Below are positions 23,234 through 33,162 of a stretch of 64,000 bases of DNA, piece by piece. Numbering within the stretch: the first letter of the stretch is position 1; each line of letters starts with the position of its first letter. Made by a program: the position numbers and the translations under genes. The notes below the pieces were generated by a model. It ran no database searches. It was not told where the DNA came from and saw only the letters and a program-made list of their open reading frames with translations. The stretch is from Jeotgalibacillus aurantiacus (GTDB lineage Bacteria > Bacillota > Bacilli > Bacillales > Jeotgalibacillaceae), in the NCBI RefSeq assembly GCF_020595125.1, contig NZ_JACNMS010000003.1:554601-618600 (forward strand), given 5' to 3'.

Positions 23234-25636
23234 ATGAAACAAAAAGAATTGAGTATCACAGGCATGACGTGTGCGGCCTGTTCGACACGCGTTGAAAAAG
23301 GGCTGCAGAAGATGGAAGGGATGCAGCAGGCCAATGTCAATCTGGCTTTGGAAAAAGCGACAGTTTCTTATAACCCTGACCTGCTTTCCTTGTCAGACAT
23401 TCAGGAAAAAGTAGAAAAACTCGGGTATGGTGTTGCTGTTAAAAAAGAAGAATTTGATATTAGCGGCATGACCTGTGCCGCCTGCTCGACGCGGGTTGAA
23501 AAAGGACTGAACAAGCTTGAAGGTGTGAAAACAGCAACAGTCAATCTTGCATTAGAGCAGGCAACGGTCGAGTACACAGATCATGTACTCTCAACAGAAG
23601 ATATTATTAAGCAGGTTGAAAAGCTTGGCTATGGAGCCGCTAGAAAAGAAGAGAGAAAGCCGGAGCAGGACCATCGTCAGGCAGAGATCAGCCGTCAGCA
23701 AAAGAGATTTATTTTTTCTCTTATTTTTGCTGCACCATTGCTGTGGACAATGGTCGGTCACTTCTCATTTACACAGTGGATGTATGTACCGGATCTCCTG
23801 ATGAATCCATGGGTGCAAATGGCACTGGCAACCCCGGTTCAGTTCATCGTTGGAGGACCTTTTTATAAAGGGGCGTATAAAGCACTCCGAAACGGCAGCG
23901 CTAATATGGATGTACTCGTAGCACTGGGTACCTCTGCCGCCTATTTTTACAGTGTATATCTGGCGATTCAGAGCCTTTCGATGCCAGGGCACATAATGGG
24001 ACTTTATTTTGAGACAAGTGCAGTACTGATTACGCTCATTGTACTTGGAAAGCTTTTTGAAGCAAAAGCAAAAGGCCGGTCATCTGAAGCCATCAAAAAA
24101 CTGATGGGTCTTCAAGCGAAAACAGCTTTTGTCATCAGAGATGGTGAAGAAGTTGAAGTGCCTCTTGATCAGGTTCAGGCTGGGGACCTGCTTGCTGTCC
24201 GTCCAGGAGAAAAGATACCTGTAGATGGTATCATTGAAGAAGGTCAGACGGCTATCGACGAATCTATGATTACGGGAGAAAGTGTACCGGTTGACAAGAT
24301 TGCCGGAGACCATGTAATCGGATCAACGATTAACCAGCAGGGCTTTATCAAAGTTAAGGCGGTCAAAGTCGGTAAAGAAACAGCGCTCGCTCAAATCATC
24401 CGGGTGGTCGAGCAGGCTCAGGGATCAAAAGCGCCGATTCAGCGCCAGGCAGACCGTATTTCAGGCATTTTTGTACCGATTGTTGTCGGGATCGCGACCC
24501 TTACCTTTATCGCGTGGATCACACTCGTGTCACCAGGTGAGATTGCCTCGGCGCTTGAAGCAACTATTGCCGTGCTTGTCATCGCATGTCCGTGTGCGCT
24601 TGGTCTTGCAACCCCCGTTTCCATTATGGCTGGCTCAGGTCGTGCAGCCGAAGCAGGTATTTTATTTAAAGGCGGAGAGCATTTAGAAACGGCACAGTCA
24701 GTGGATACGGTGATTCTCGACAAAACAGGTACGGTAACAGAAGGACAGCCCGTTGTGACGGATGTGATTCCGCTTAACGGCTTTTCAGAAGAGGACCTGC
24801 TTTTACATGCCGGAGCAGCAGAGGCAGGATCAGAGCATCCTCTGGCAAAAGCAGTTGTGAAAGGTATTCGTGACAGAGGATTTGAAGTGAAACAGGGAAC
24901 GGATTTTCAGTCTGTTACGGGATTTGGTGTGAAAGCCGTATTAAATGAAAAACAAATTCTTGCAGGAACACGAAAGCTGATGATACAGGAAAACATATCA
25001 ACAGATGGCGTTGAGGACATGATGGCTGATCTTGAGGAAAAAGGGAAGACCGCCATGCTCTTTGCGATTGATGGAGAGCTTGCAGGCATTGTTGCAGTGG
25101 CAGATACAATGAAGGAAACATCTAAAAAAGCGATCGAACGTTTAAAAGAAATGGGTCTTCAGGTAATCATGATCACTGGAGACAATGATCGGACGGCCCG
25201 TGCAATTGCAGCCGAAGCAGGCATAGAACAGGTCATTGCAGAAGTACTTCCCGATGGAAAAGCGGCTGAGGTAAAGAAGCTTCAGGTGAAGGGCCATAAG
25301 GTAGCGATGGTGGGGGACGGTATTAATGATGCACCGGCTCTTGCCTCAGCTGATACCGGAATGGCGATTGGAACAGGTACGGATGTAGCGATGGAAGCAG
25401 CAGATATTACACTGATCCGCGGGGATTTGATGAGCATTGCTGATGCGATCATGATGAGCAGAAAAACGATGCGCAACATTAAACAAAATCTGTTCTGGGC
25501 TTTCGGCTACAACACACTCGGAATCCCGATCGCGGCTGTCGGTCTGCTTGCCCCTTGGGTAGCCGGAGCAGCCATGGCTTTCAGTTCAGTATCAGTCGTT
25601 TTAAATGCATTGAGATTACAGAGAATAAAGCTTTAA
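23234..25636 (+). CDS. copA: Copper-exporting P1B-type ATPase CopA
   Basis: The 800-residue pump exports Cu(I). Two HMA domains with 'G-M-T-C-A-A-C' lie near residues 8-14 and 76-82; then come eight membrane helices, the CPC metal site in helix 6 (near residue 452), the phosphorylated Asp in 'D-K-T-G-T' (near 495), 'T-G-D-N-D-R-T-A' and the hinge '[10 protein letters not shown]' (near 694). Length and layout match B. subtilis CopA. ATG at 23234 follows AAGGGGTGAG; a CsoR operator and a terminator lie between copZ and copA. Confidence 0.96.
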   Translation: MKQKELSITGMTCAACSTRVEKGLQKMEGMQQANVNLALEKATVSYNPDLLSLSDIQEKVEKLGYGVAVKKEEFDISGMTCAACSTRVEKGLNKLEGVKTATVNLALEQATVEYTDHVLSTEDIIKQVEKLGYGAARKEERKPEQDHRQAEISRQQKRFIFSLIFAAPLLWTMVGHFSFTQWMYVPDLLMNPWVQMALATPVQFIVGGPFYKGAYKALRNGSANMDVLVALGTSAAYFYSVYLAIQSLSMPGHIMGLYFETSAVLITLIVLGKLFEAKAKGRSSEAIKKLMGLQAKTAFVIRDGEEVEVPLDQVQAGDLLAVRPGEKIPVDGIIEEGQTAIDESMITGESVPVDKIAGDHVIGSTINQQGFIKVKAVKVGKETALAQIIRVVEQAQGSKAPIQRQADRISGIFVPIVVGIATLTFIAWITLVSPGEIASALEATIAVLVIACPCALGLATPVSIMAGSGRAAEAGILFKGGEHLETAQSVDTVILDKTGTVTEGQPVVTDVIPLNGFSEEDLLLHAGAAEAGSEHPLAKAVVKGIRDRGFEVKQGTDFQSVTGFGVKAVLNEKQILAGTRKLMIQENISTDGVEDMMADLEEKGKTAMLFAIDGELAGIVAVADTMKETSKKAIERLKEMGLQVIMITGDNDRTARAIAAEAGIEQVIAEVLPDGKAAEVKKLQVKGHKVAMVGDGINDAPALASADTGMAIGTGTDVAMEAADITLIRGDLMSIADAIMMSRKTMRNIKQNLFWAFGYNTLGIPIAAVGLLAPWVAGAAMAFSSVSVVLNALRLQRIKL

Positions 25637-25638
25637 TG

Positions 25639-25677
25639 AAAAGAGACTGGAACGTCTAAAAGCTCCAGTCTCTTTTT
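25639..25677 (+). terminator. Terminator of copA
   Basis: AAAAGAGACTGGA pairs with TCCAGTCTCTTTTT. Confidence 0.92.
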
Positions 25678-25710
25678 GTATTGGGTTTATGCTAAATAGC
25701 ATGGGCTTCT

Positions 25711-26118
25711 TTAAGGCTGGGAAATATCCGTTAATGTATCCCCGGCTTTTTGATTGGACTGAGGATTCACAGACAGATCGCCTAAAGAAACAAGGCCAAC
25801 AATACGCTCATCCTGTACAACCGGCAGGCGGCGCACCTGAGAGGAAGCCATTACATCGGCCGCTTCTTCTGAAGTCGTCTCAGGTGTTACATGAATTAAT
25901 TCATGCGTCATAACCTGATCAACCGATTGACTCTTATGTTCTGCCACGCCTCGGATCACGATATCACGATCCGTCACCATTCCAACCGGGCGGCCGCTTT
26001 CGTCCACGACAGGAAGCACACCAATATCATGTTTTTTCATCATTTCTGCTGCTGTTTCCACTGTATCCTGCTTACTGCATGTGATGACATCCTGTGTCAT
26101 TACTTCACGTACATTCAT
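25711..26118 (-). CDS. CBS-domain pair protein (YhcV-like)
   Basis: The 135-residue protein is two CBS domains: 'V-R-E-V-M-T-Q-D-V-I-T-C' to 'G-M-V-T-D-R-D-I' (about residues 2-55), and 'V-D-Q-V-M-T-H-E-L-I-H-V' to 'G-L-V-S-L-G-D' (about 66-120). Such pairs bind adenosine nucleotides and act as sensors for a partner; the 'T-D-R-D-I-V-I-R' strand is the usual nucleotide site. ATG at 26118 follows GGGAGGTG. No partner gene is adjacent. Confidence 0.87.
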   Translation of the reverse strand: MNVREVMTQDVITCSKQDTVETAAEMMKKHDIGVLPVVDESGRPVGMVTDRDIVIRGVAEHKSQSVDQVMTHELIHVTPETTSEEAADVMASSQVRRLPVVQDERIVGLVSLGDLSVNPQSNQKAGDTLTDISQP

Positions 26119-26344
26119 TTTTTACACCTCCCATTTATTCAATTCGTAGTATGCGGAATGAAGAAGATTTTATTCATTTAACAAAATCATTAATTTTTCT
26201 TAAATTCAGGTTTTTTATTTTGTGAAAGTGGTATCATAATCGTAATGATGCTTATTTAAATTTTTTTTGTGTAAAAATGAAACCTTTTGGAGATTTTATT
26301 CGTTTATATGTATATAATCAAACTTTTCGGAAGAGGTGCTCAGC

Positions 26345-26479
26345 ATGTCAAGAAACAGTGAAACCATCAAGGAAATGATGACGAAACTGTCAGAAGTCGG
26401 GGTAAAAATTTCAACCACGAAATCACGCCTGGAGATACTCGAATCTGTCAAGCAGCCGCATCAGATATCCGGAACATAA
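26345..26479 (+). CDS. 44-aa protein resembling the N-terminal helix-turn of Fur/PerR regulators
   Basis: ATG at 26345 lies after GAGGTG, and TAA is at 26477-26479. A TATAAT-like element sits near 26311 and a terminator directly follows, so it is a self-contained gene. The middle 'L-S-E-V-G-V-K-I-S-T-T-K-S-R-L-E-I-L-E' has the spacing of the Fur-family start 'L-K-x-x-G-x-R-I-T-P-Q-R-x-x-I-L', but the rest of the DNA-binding and metal domains are absent. It may be a remnant or a tiny DNA-binding protein; this is inference. Confidence 0.55.
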   Translation: MSRNSETIKEMMTKLSEVGVKISTTKSRLEILESVKQPHQISGT

Positions 26480-26489
26480 TGATTACGCG

Positions 26490-26517
26490 AAAGGTGCTCC
26501 AAGTGGGGACCTTTTTT
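26490..26517 (+). terminator. Terminator of the 44-aa gene
   Basis: AAAGGTGCTCC and GGGGACCTTTTTT form a compact stem-loop. Confidence 0.88.
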
Positions 26518-26616
26518 ATTTTGGCGCGTAAAATACATAAAGTACCCTTTTACAAAATCATGTAGTATATTTCCTGAATTCGGGTATAAAAAGAACAGAA
26601 GAGAGGAGGCAGGGTT

Positions 26617-27522
26617 GTGTATCAAAAAGCGATGTTGATTTACAAAGGCAGTGCCAGGGAAAAGGAAATTGAAAAACTGATCAGTCAGACAGCAGGGGTA
26701 TTGGCGGCATCCATACCTGCTCTGTCTCTTTACCAGACGCAAAAACCCGGTGATGCCGAACGTTTTTGCAGACAACATGGAGAAGAAGTGGATCTGGTCA
26801 TCATAATGGGTGGGGACGGGACAGTACATGAATGCATTAACGGACTCGCACCGCTTGATAAGCGGCCGGTGATCGGCATCATTCCTGCGGGAACTTGTAA
26901 CGATTTCGCACGGTCACTTAACATACCGCTGAACATCAAACGCGCGGCGGAGCTCCTTGTGCATGGCGGCATCGAAAAACCTGTGGATCTCGTTGAAAGC
27001 AACGGCAGGTATTTCTCAAATTTCTGGGGAACCGGCTTAATCGCAGAAGCTTCCCAAAACATTAACGATGATTCGAAAAATGTCTTCGGCCGGATCAGCT
27101 ATTATGTCAGTGCGATAAAATCACTCAGCGGCCAGGAAGATTTTCATTATAAGCTCGAAATCGATCAGGAGATTGTTGAAGGAGAAGCCGTAATGCTGCT
27201 TGTAATGAACGGAAAATCCATTGGTGCAACTGAATTTCCTTTAACATTAATTGATATGCATGACGGGATGATGGATCTTTTAATTTTAAAGGAAAGCGGG
27301 TTTCCGTTATTTAAAGAAATATTAGCCGCAAAAGCCATGGTCGATTGGGATACATCGAATTCAGACATCGTTCATTATCAGTGCAGAAAGCTTTCAATCA
27401 GCCTGGGAAAATCCCAGGTGATTGATATGGATGGAGAACACTATGAAGGGCAGGACCATCATTTAATAGTGGAAAAAGACTGCCTGAGTATTGTGGTTCC
27501 GGAAATGCCGGGTGAACTGTAA
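26617..27522 (+). CDS. Diacylglycerol kinase-family lipid kinase, second copy
   Basis: The 301-residue protein has the same DAGK layout as the gene at 8882: 'I-M-G-G-D-G-T-V-H-E' for nucleotide binding, 'G-I-I-P-A-G-T-C-N-D-F-A-R-S-L', and a C-terminal 'D-M-D-G-E-H-Y' segment. The usual N-terminal 'N-P-x-x-G' is changed to 'Y-K-G-S-A', so the phosphate loop entry differs. The lipid substrate is unknown. GTG at 26617 follows GAGGAGGCAGGG. It is monocistronic with a hairpin terminator. Confidence 0.87.
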   Translation: MYQKAMLIYKGSAREKEIEKLISQTAGVLAASIPALSLYQTQKPGDAERFCRQHGEEVDLVIIMGGDGTVHECINGLAPLDKRPVIGIIPAGTCNDFARSLNIPLNIKRAAELLVHGGIEKPVDLVESNGRYFSNFWGTGLIAEASQNINDDSKNVFGRISYYVSAIKSLSGQEDFHYKLEIDQEIVEGEAVMLLVMNGKSIGATEFPLTLIDMHDGMMDLLILKESGFPLFKEILAAKAMVDWDTSNSDIVHYQCRKLSISLGKSQVIDMDGEHYEGQDHHLIVEKDCLSIVVPEMPGEL

Positions 27523-27530
27523 ATAACCAT

Positions 27531-27567
27531 GACAGGCAACCTGAATGATGAGTTGTCTGTTTTTTTG
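27531..27567 (+). terminator. Terminator of the second lipid kinase gene
   Basis: GACAGGCAAC and GTTGTCTGTTTTTTT arms. Confidence 0.85.
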
Positions 27568-27704
27568 TCTGGTCATGGATAAGTCTTTTGGAATGAATCT
27601 GACGAACTGTTCTCCGGAGCTCACAAAGGTGGCTTGCACCCCCACGAAAGTCCGTGACAGCCTCACCCCGGCCCTCACCAATTTCCCGGCAACCTCACTT
27701 TCAG

Positions 27705-27738
27705 CAATAAAAGGCAGGTAAGCATCAGCCTACCCGCC
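27705..27738 (-). terminator. Terminator of the alkaline phosphatase gene
   Basis: On the minus strand GGCGGGTA and TACCTGCC (one G-U pair) flank a short loop, followed by TTTTATT. Confidence 0.75.
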
Positions 27739-27747
27739 TATCATGAC

Positions 27748-29040
27748 TTATTTTAGTTTCAGTACTTCCTCAATGTTTTTCGCAATATCAGTATTATCAA
27801 TCAATCCTGCAAACTCATCTTTACCCGGACCGAATGCGTATACAGGAACATCCACCCCTGTATGAGCTTCTGTTGTCCAGCCGATCAGCGCTTCTTCACT
27901 TACAAATTGATTGATTGTAATTGCAACGCGGTCTTCTTCGACAGACTGAATTTCTGCGATCTGCTCTTCGGTCAGTTCAAGTCCTGTATGTTCCTTAACG
28001 ACTTCAGCCACATTAGAACGGTCTTCATTCAGCATATCCGCCATCATATCACCCGTTGCTGTAATGCCGCGAACAAACTCAAGATTTGTGTCATAAAGAT
28101 TTTGATCTCCGACACTCATACCGCCAGTCTCATGATCTCCTGCGATGATGACAGTCGTGTTTTTGTCTTTTTTAGCAAAATCAAGTGCTGCTTTGACAGC
28201 TTCTTCAAAATCTTTTGTATCATTCATTGACCAGCCAATATCATTTGCGTGTCCGGCCCAGTCAATCTGACTGCCTTCAACCATCAGGAAGAAGCCTTTT
28301 TTATTTTCTTCAAGCACATCAATTGCAGAGCTTGTCATTTCAGCAAGGCTTGGCTGCTCTGTTCCTTCACGATCAAGAGAAGTGGCCATTGCATCTTCCG
28401 CGAATAGACCGAGCATCTTATCTTCCTTACTTGCATTTTTCAGGTCTTCAGCTGTTTCAGCGAAACCATATCCCATTTCTTCAGCCTGATCCAGCATGTC
28501 ATCTGTGAAATATTTAGCGCCTCCACCATATAACACGTCAACGTCATTTTCCAACAATTGAGGAGCAATGGAGTCTTCATCATTTCGTGAAACAACATGA
28601 GAACCAAATACAGCTGGTGTTGCGTGTGTGATGGTTGAAGTAGCAACAAGGCCGGTAGACTTTCCATTTGCTTCAGCTTTTTCAAGTACCGTTTCAAGAT
28701 TTTCACCATCAGGGGTCACACTAATCATGCCGTTATTTGTTTTTTCTCCGGTTGCCATCGCTGTTCCGGCAGCAGCTGAATCAGTAACCTCCGTATCAGC
28801 AGAATGTGTTTTCATCATTCCTACTAAATGCTTGTCCATCACTGATTCTTCACCTTTAAACCATCGGTAAGCCGTAGCCTGAGAAGAAGAGTAGCCATCC
28901 GGAATAAGTAAGATCACATTTTGATCCTTTTTAGTGCCTTTACCTTTTCCATTATTCGCCTCAGCCTGGTCGTTCATGTAAACCGCACTTCCTAAAAGTA
29001 ATGCACTTGCCATCGTAATAGACGTTGCCTTTTTCCACAT
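27748..29040 (-). CDS. Secreted alkaline phosphatase (PhoA family)
   Basis: The 430-residue enzyme releases phosphate from monoesters outside the cell. A signal peptide (residues 1 to about 28) is followed by the metal Asp in 'L-I-P-D-G', nucleophile Ser in 'V-T-D-S-A-A-A-G-T-A', 'S-T-I-T-H-A-T-P', 'E-G-S-Q-I-D-W-A-G-H', 'G-D-H-E-T-G-G' and 'T-E-A-H-T-G', so all metal ligands are present. ATG at 29040 follows AAAGGAG by 9 nt. The long upstream region suggests regulation, perhaps by phosphate, but no convincing Pho box pair could be placed. Confidence 0.94.
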   Translation of the reverse strand: MWKKATSITMASALLLGSAVYMNDQAEANNGKGKGTKKDQNVILLIPDGYSSSQATAYRWFKGEESVMDKHLVGMMKTHSADTEVTDSAAAGTAMATGEKTNNGMISVTPDGENLETVLEKAEANGKSTGLVATSTITHATPAVFGSHVVSRNDEDSIAPQLLENDVDVLYGGGAKYFTDDMLDQAEEMGYGFAETAEDLKNASKEDKMLGLFAEDAMATSLDREGTEQPSLAEMTSSAIDVLEENKKGFFLMVEGSQIDWAGHANDIGWSMNDTKDFEEAVKAALDFAKKDKNTTVIIAGDHETGGMSVGDQNLYDTNLEFVRGITATGDMMADMLNEDRSNVAEVVKEHTGLELTEEQIAEIQSVEEDRVAITINQFVSEEALIGWTTEAHTGVDVPVYAFGPGKDEFAGLIDNTDIAKNIEEVLKLK

Positions 29041-29396
29041 GTGTAAAACTCCTTTCGCTTAGCGCGTTTATGTTATGTACAACGCAAGTATGCGAAAACT
29101 TTTATGCGAAGACAAGTAGATTTACCATTTCTTTATGGAAAGTAAAGGAAGGGTAACAACCTTCAATGTAAAATAACAAAAAAGCTTCGGATTTCGTACA
29201 AACGATATATTTACAAATAAATGGAATGTATTATATTTGTAAAAACCTCTTATATTTAAAGGATCCTGTATCTTTAGTAGTAGAGATCAGACGAATGACT
29301 TAAGTGGCGTTTTTTGTCATGTGATTGATAAATAACTCGTTTGTGAAGAAAAGCGAAGGATTGATCTGGCGTGATTTGGAAATTAATCAAATTGAA
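29041..29396. other. Intergenic region upstream of the alkaline phosphatase gene
   Basis: About 355 bp, AT-rich, with TTTACA-like and TTGTTAC-like hexamers near 29150-29175 on the minus strand that could belong to a PhoP-type site. Spacing is not convincing, and no gene or array is seen. Confidence 0.35.
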
Positions 29397-29423
29397 AAAA
29401 GAGCCGTTCGCAAACGGCTCTTT
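29397..29423 (-). terminator. Terminator of rodA
   Basis: GAGCCGTTTGCGAACGGCTC followed by TTTTTT on the minus strand; the stem touches the rodA stop codon. Confidence 0.92.
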
Positions 29424-30612
29424 AACGCTCATCTTCTGAAGAGAACATATAGGTTTTGTGATGAAAACGCATAGAAAACAGCAAACCTAATGCAAAGAGT
29501 GTACCAATAAGAGAACTTCCTCCGTAGCTGACGAGTGGTAATGGGATACCTGTAATCGGCAGCAGCTGGATCGTCATCCCGACATTCTGGAAGACGTGGA
29601 AGGTGATCATGCTAATGACGCCGGCACATACATACACATTAAACTGACTCTTTGTTTCCAGTGCAACTTTTGTTAAATGGTAAATAAGAAGAAAGAACAA
29701 ACTTACAACAAAACTCGCTCCGATAAACCCATACTCCTCACCAATAACGGCAAAAATAAAATCAGTATGGTTATCCGGTACATATACCTGGCGATCCTGA
29801 AATCCTTTTCCGAAGATTTCTCCGGAACCGATCGCGCTCATCGCGGTTGTCAGCTGATAGGCATCCCCGGACGCGTAAGAGTATGGATCAAGCCATGAAT
29901 ATATGCGTCGAAGCTGATAATCTTGAAAGTATCTTGCCATGAGGTCCTGACGGAAAATAGCAAAGTAAAGTGCTGCGCCGGCAATAGCGGTAATCGTTCC
30001 GAATGTAGGCAGCAGAAGCTTCCATGAAATTCCGGACACAAGGATTATACCTACTGTTAAAGCGATAAAAACAAGCATTGTCCCAAGGTCAGGCTGCTGA
30101 CTGATTAACACAAACGGAATCCCTGAAATTAATCCGATTTTTGCAAGCAACCACAGATCACTTTTTACATCACGGTTCACAAATACTTCGTTATGTACCG
30201 TGACAACTCTGGCAAGTGCGATTACGGTAAATGTTTTCATAAACTCTGAAGGCTGGAGTGTACCGATTACCGGAAAGTAGTACCAGCTATATGCACCGTT
30301 ACGATAAGGAACAATACTTTCGGGTAAAATAAGTAAACCAACGAGCAGGATCACGCCGAATCCATAAAAGACCCACGCGAGCTTTCTGAACTGGTCCATA
30401 TCAAAGTACATCATAAAAGCAATCATCACGAAGCCGGCAGCATAAATAGCGCCCTGTCTCAGTGCAAAGTTCGTGCCGAGCGCCGCGTATTGCCCGGTCG
30501 TCTGGGCGGAGGCAATGGCAACAGTACTGGCGATCATAAACAATATTAAAAGACTGGCGAGTGTCCAATCGATTCGGTCTGAAAAGTTATTATTATTATT
30601 CAATCTATTCAC
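29422..30612 (-). CDS. rodA: RodA, SEDS-family peptidoglycan glycosyltransferase
   Basis: The 396-residue protein has about ten membrane helices and SEDS signatures: 'Q-P-S-E-F-M-K', 'Q-Q-P-D-L-G-T-M-L-V', 'N-H-T-D-F-I-F-A-V-I-G-E-E-Y-G-F' and 'G-I-P-L-P-L-V-S-Y-G-G-S-S-L'. The Asp in 'Q-P-D-L-G-T' is the catalytic residue that polymerises lipid II during side-wall growth. An N-terminal Asn run (N-N-N-N-N) is unusual but lies before helix 1. A partner class B penicillin-binding protein is not in this window. Confidence 0.92.
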   Translation of the reverse strand: MNRLNNNNNFSDRIDWTLASLLILFMIASTVAIASAQTTGQYAALGTNFALRQGAIYAAGFVMIAFMMYFDMDQFRKLAWVFYGFGVILLVGLLILPESIVPYRNGAYSWYYFPVIGTLQPSEFMKTFTVIALARVVTVHNEVFVNRDVKSDLWLLAKIGLISGIPFVLISQQPDLGTMLVFIALTVGIILVSGISWKLLLPTFGTITAIAGAALYFAIFRQDLMARYFQDYQLRRIYSWLDPYSYASGDAYQLTTAMSAIGSGEIFGKGFQDRQVYVPDNHTDFIFAVIGEEYGFIGASFVVSLFFLLIYHLTKVALETKSQFNVYVCAGVISMITFHVFQNVGMTIQLLPITGIPLPLVSYGGSSLIGTLFALGLLFSMRFHHKTYMFSSEDER

Positions 30613-30930
30613 CTGGATTCTATTATTTCCTTTGACATTCAGTATCAGCGTATCAGATTATGCACCTCTTCACAATTCACAAGAAGTCTCATCCTGATAA
30701 AATCAGTCTGTTACTTTCGTCAGAGGTGCCTGTTGAATAGACGTAAAACAGGCATTGGAAGTTTCGGCTGTGACAAACTGTTCATAATATAAGTAAGGCC
30801 CAGTTGAGAAAGACAGGGTTTTAGACCGGATGTTCTTAAATTTGACATGATTTCGGGAAGTTATATTTTCGCGTTAGACAGACAATTTGATACAATGGGG
30901 TATATCACAGTCGGACGGGGAGATGATCAC
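30613..30930. other. Divergent intergenic region between rodA and the 256-aa gene
   Basis: About 318 bp. A 7-bp stem-loop (GCCTGTT with AACAGGC, 30728-30754) lacks a T run. TACAAT at 30891-30896 is a plausible -10 for the plus-strand gene. No coding frame with a ribosome binding site is seen. Confidence 0.4.
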
Positions 30931-31701
30931 ATGAAAAATCAGGCGGGTTCACAGGGATGGATTTATTTACACCTGAATTTATCCCAGGATTTTGTCATGT
31001 CTAACGGAATCGAATTCAAAGAATTTTATCATGCACTTTCAGATCATCTCCATCACTTACTACTGGTTAAACACCAGTACGAGCAAACATCATTCAATAT
31101 GCATACATATCTTGAATACGTGAACGCAGATGAGGTGTCCAAGCTTGTAAAAGAGGATGTAGCATCTTACGGAGATTTTTGCTGGATTGACTTTGAGGAT
31201 GAAGCAGGACTGGACGAAATGTCCCCTCAGGAAATTGCCGAGCTTCTATATATCGGACACATGAAGCATCACCTCAACACACCTTTTTATAAGAAGCTGA
31301 ATAACCGGTTTGTCTATCTTTCTTCAGAGGACGGTCTGCTTAACCGGACGTATTACCGTGAATGGCCTGATTTCTTCCAGCTGGTCGGAACCATTGTGCC
31401 TGAGAAATGGAATGCCAGGAAAGGTGGACGAGGACTGATTCAATGGAAGAAAGAGAAGTCACTTCCAGCCATTCCGAAAGAAGTCGTCATGTCACTTTCC
31501 CATTTGCTGAGAGACGGAGTCATCATATCTGTCCAGCACGGCATAGGTGGCAAAGGGAAAATTGAACTGCCGGTTTGGGTGGTTGGTGACTATTCCAATA
31601 TGGACGATCTTCAGGACGATATGAAAGCTAAATCAAAAAGAGAGCCGGCTGCGGTGTTTTCCTTTGACCGGAAAACAAAGGAATGGACGGCTATTCTCTG
31701 A
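30931..31701 (+). CDS. Conserved protein of unknown function, 256 aa
   Basis: The soluble product has no signal peptide or membrane helix. It begins with beta strands 'G-W-I-Y-L-H-L-N-L-S', has an acidic middle ('C-W-I-D-F-E-D-E-A-G-L-D-E-M'), then 'Y-I-G-H-M-K-H-H-L' and 'F-V-Y-L-S-S-E-D-G-L-L-N-R-T-Y-Y-R'. I do not recognise the family and assign no function. ATG at 30931 follows GGGGAG; an upstream ATG at 30847 lacks one and its extension does not look coding. Confidence 0.75.
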   Translation: MKNQAGSQGWIYLHLNLSQDFVMSNGIEFKEFYHALSDHLHHLLLVKHQYEQTSFNMHTYLEYVNADEVSKLVKEDVASYGDFCWIDFEDEAGLDEMSPQEIAELLYIGHMKHHLNTPFYKKLNNRFVYLSSEDGLLNRTYYREWPDFFQLVGTIVPEKWNARKGGRGLIQWKKEKSLPAIPKEVVMSLSHLLRDGVIISVQHGIGGKGKIELPVWVVGDYSNMDDLQDDMKAKSKREPAAVFSFDRKTKEWTAIL

Positions 31702-31707
31702 TTATTG

Positions 31708-31740
31708 AAGTACCTGGTTAATGGATCAGGTACTTTTTTT
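31708..31740 (+). terminator. Terminator of the 256-aa gene
   Basis: AAGTACCTG and CAGGTACTTTTTTT arms. Confidence 0.92.
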
Positions 31741-31929
31741 CAAGTTTAAAAGATTAAACCGCCGGATTTAATCAGAAATGTGATTCAGCTAACATACTTG
31801 AGAGCACGGGAAATAGGATCATGTATCAATAAAAGATAAAATCAGAAAGACAGCAACAGATCATGGTTAAATATGATCCATTGAAACAAATGAATCGTAT
31901 ACAGAATATGAACGATTGAGGTGGTAAAT

Positions 31930-33162
31930 ATGAAAAAACGATTGATTGGAACGGCCGGGATCCTGCTTTTAGCCGGTTGTAACATGACGAGTGGCGATCA
32001 GCCGGATCAGGAGCTGAGCGAGCTGTCATGGGACGAGATCACAGCAGAAGCAGAAGGTGACACAGTTCGCCTCTACATGTGGGGAGGAGACGAAGGGATT
32101 AACCGGTATATCGATGAATATGCCGCTCCAGCCCTTCAGGAGGAATACGATGTGACGCTTGAGCGGATTCCGCTGGATACAAATGAAATTATACAGAAGC
32201 TTGAGACGGAAAAACGGGCCGGGCAGGATGATGGCACAATCGATATCATCTGGATGAACGGCGAGAACTTTAAGCGGGCAAAAGAAGGGGAACTGCTGTA
32301 TGGACCGATCACGGATCAGCTCCCTGCATTCGAGGAATTCTATGATACGGAAAGTCTGGATTTTGCCTATGACTTCGGTACAGAAACAGAAGGATATGAA
32401 GCGCCATGGGGAAAAGTGCAGTTCGTATTCCATTACGATTCTTCAAAAATCGAAGAGCCGCCATCCACTCTGGAGGAGTTGTCATCCTGGATTCAGGAAA
32501 ACCCCGGCAGGTTTACGTATCCAGCTGCAGATGACTTTACCGGTAATGCGTTTTTAAGACATATTTTATATGGAACGGCATCATCCGTTGATACGCTCTT
32601 AGAAGAGCCATTCTCAGAAGAGTTTGCAGCTCAGGAAGCCTCAGGTATGTGGGGTTATCTGAATGAGATTGAATCTGACCTGTGGCGCGGCGGTGAAACG
32701 TATCCAGGCACATTGGAAGAGCTTGACCGTCTATATAGTCAGGGAGAAGTATGGATGACGATGGGCTATAACGAGGCTCGTGCAGAATCGCTTGTGGCTG
32801 ATGGGATTTTCCCTGAAACGACCAAAGCTTTTGTGCTTGAGGATCCGGGTTCTATTGGGAATACCCATTTTTTATCTATCCCTTACAACAGTCCATCAAA
32901 AGAAGCTGCTTTAACAGCAATTAACTTCTTTTTAACGCCGGAAGCACAGCTCGCTAAGCTTGACCCGCAATACTGGGGAGAAAACACACCTATCAACCCT
33001 TCAAAACTGCAGGGTGAAGATCAGGCAGCCTTTGAAGAGCTGGATCGTGGAGGCACAGTATTAAGCCAGGAAGAGCTTCTGGAATCATTTGTTCCTGAGG
33101 TCGATGCTGCTTATGTTCCCTGGTTAGAGGATGCGTGGATCAATGAAGTGGTATCAGACTAA
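31930..33162 (+). CDS. YnjB-like ABC transporter substrate-binding lipoprotein
   Basis: The 410-residue lipoprotein has a signal peptide with lipobox L-A-G-C (Cys about residue 17) and the YnjB-type class II binding fold: 'V-R-L-Y-M-W-G-G-D', 'I-D-I-I-W-M-N-G-E-N', 'P-W-G-K-V-Q-F-V-F-H-Y-D' and 'T-Y-P-G-T-L-E-E-L-D'. The ligand of YnjB is not established; relatives bind thiamine, polyamines or similar. ATG at 31930 is chosen 5 nt after GAGGTGG. It heads a seven-gene run to 38174, overlapping the first permease by 20 bp. Confidence 0.83.
   Translation: MKKRLIGTAGILLLAGCNMTSGDQPDQELSELSWDEITAEAEGDTVRLYMWGGDEGINRYIDEYAAPALQEEYDVTLERIPLDTNEIIQKLETEKRAGQDDGTIDIIWMNGENFKRAKEGELLYGPITDQLPAFEEFYDTESLDFAYDFGTETEGYEAPWGKVQFVFHYDSSKIEEPPSTLEELSSWIQENPGRFTYPAADDFTGNAFLRHILYGTASSVDTLLEEPFSEEFAAQEASGMWGYLNEIESDLWRGGETYPGTLEELDRLYSQGEVWMTMGYNEARAESLVADGIFPETTKAFVLEDPGSIGNTHFLSIPYNSPSKEAALTAINFFLTPEAQLAKLDPQYWGENTPINPSKLQGEDQAAFEELDRGGTVLSQEELLESFVPEVDAAYVPWLEDAWINEVVSD

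Noticed and set aside
27598..27698. A possible further 21-bp array (CTCAC-type motif at 27598, 27619, 27640, 27661)
   Set aside because: Only three or four weak matches, then irregular 12- and 20-bp steps; not enough for a call.
29140..29180. Pho box repeats before the alkaline phosphatase gene
   Set aside because: Hexamers similar to TTAACA exist, but not in the required direct-repeat spacing.
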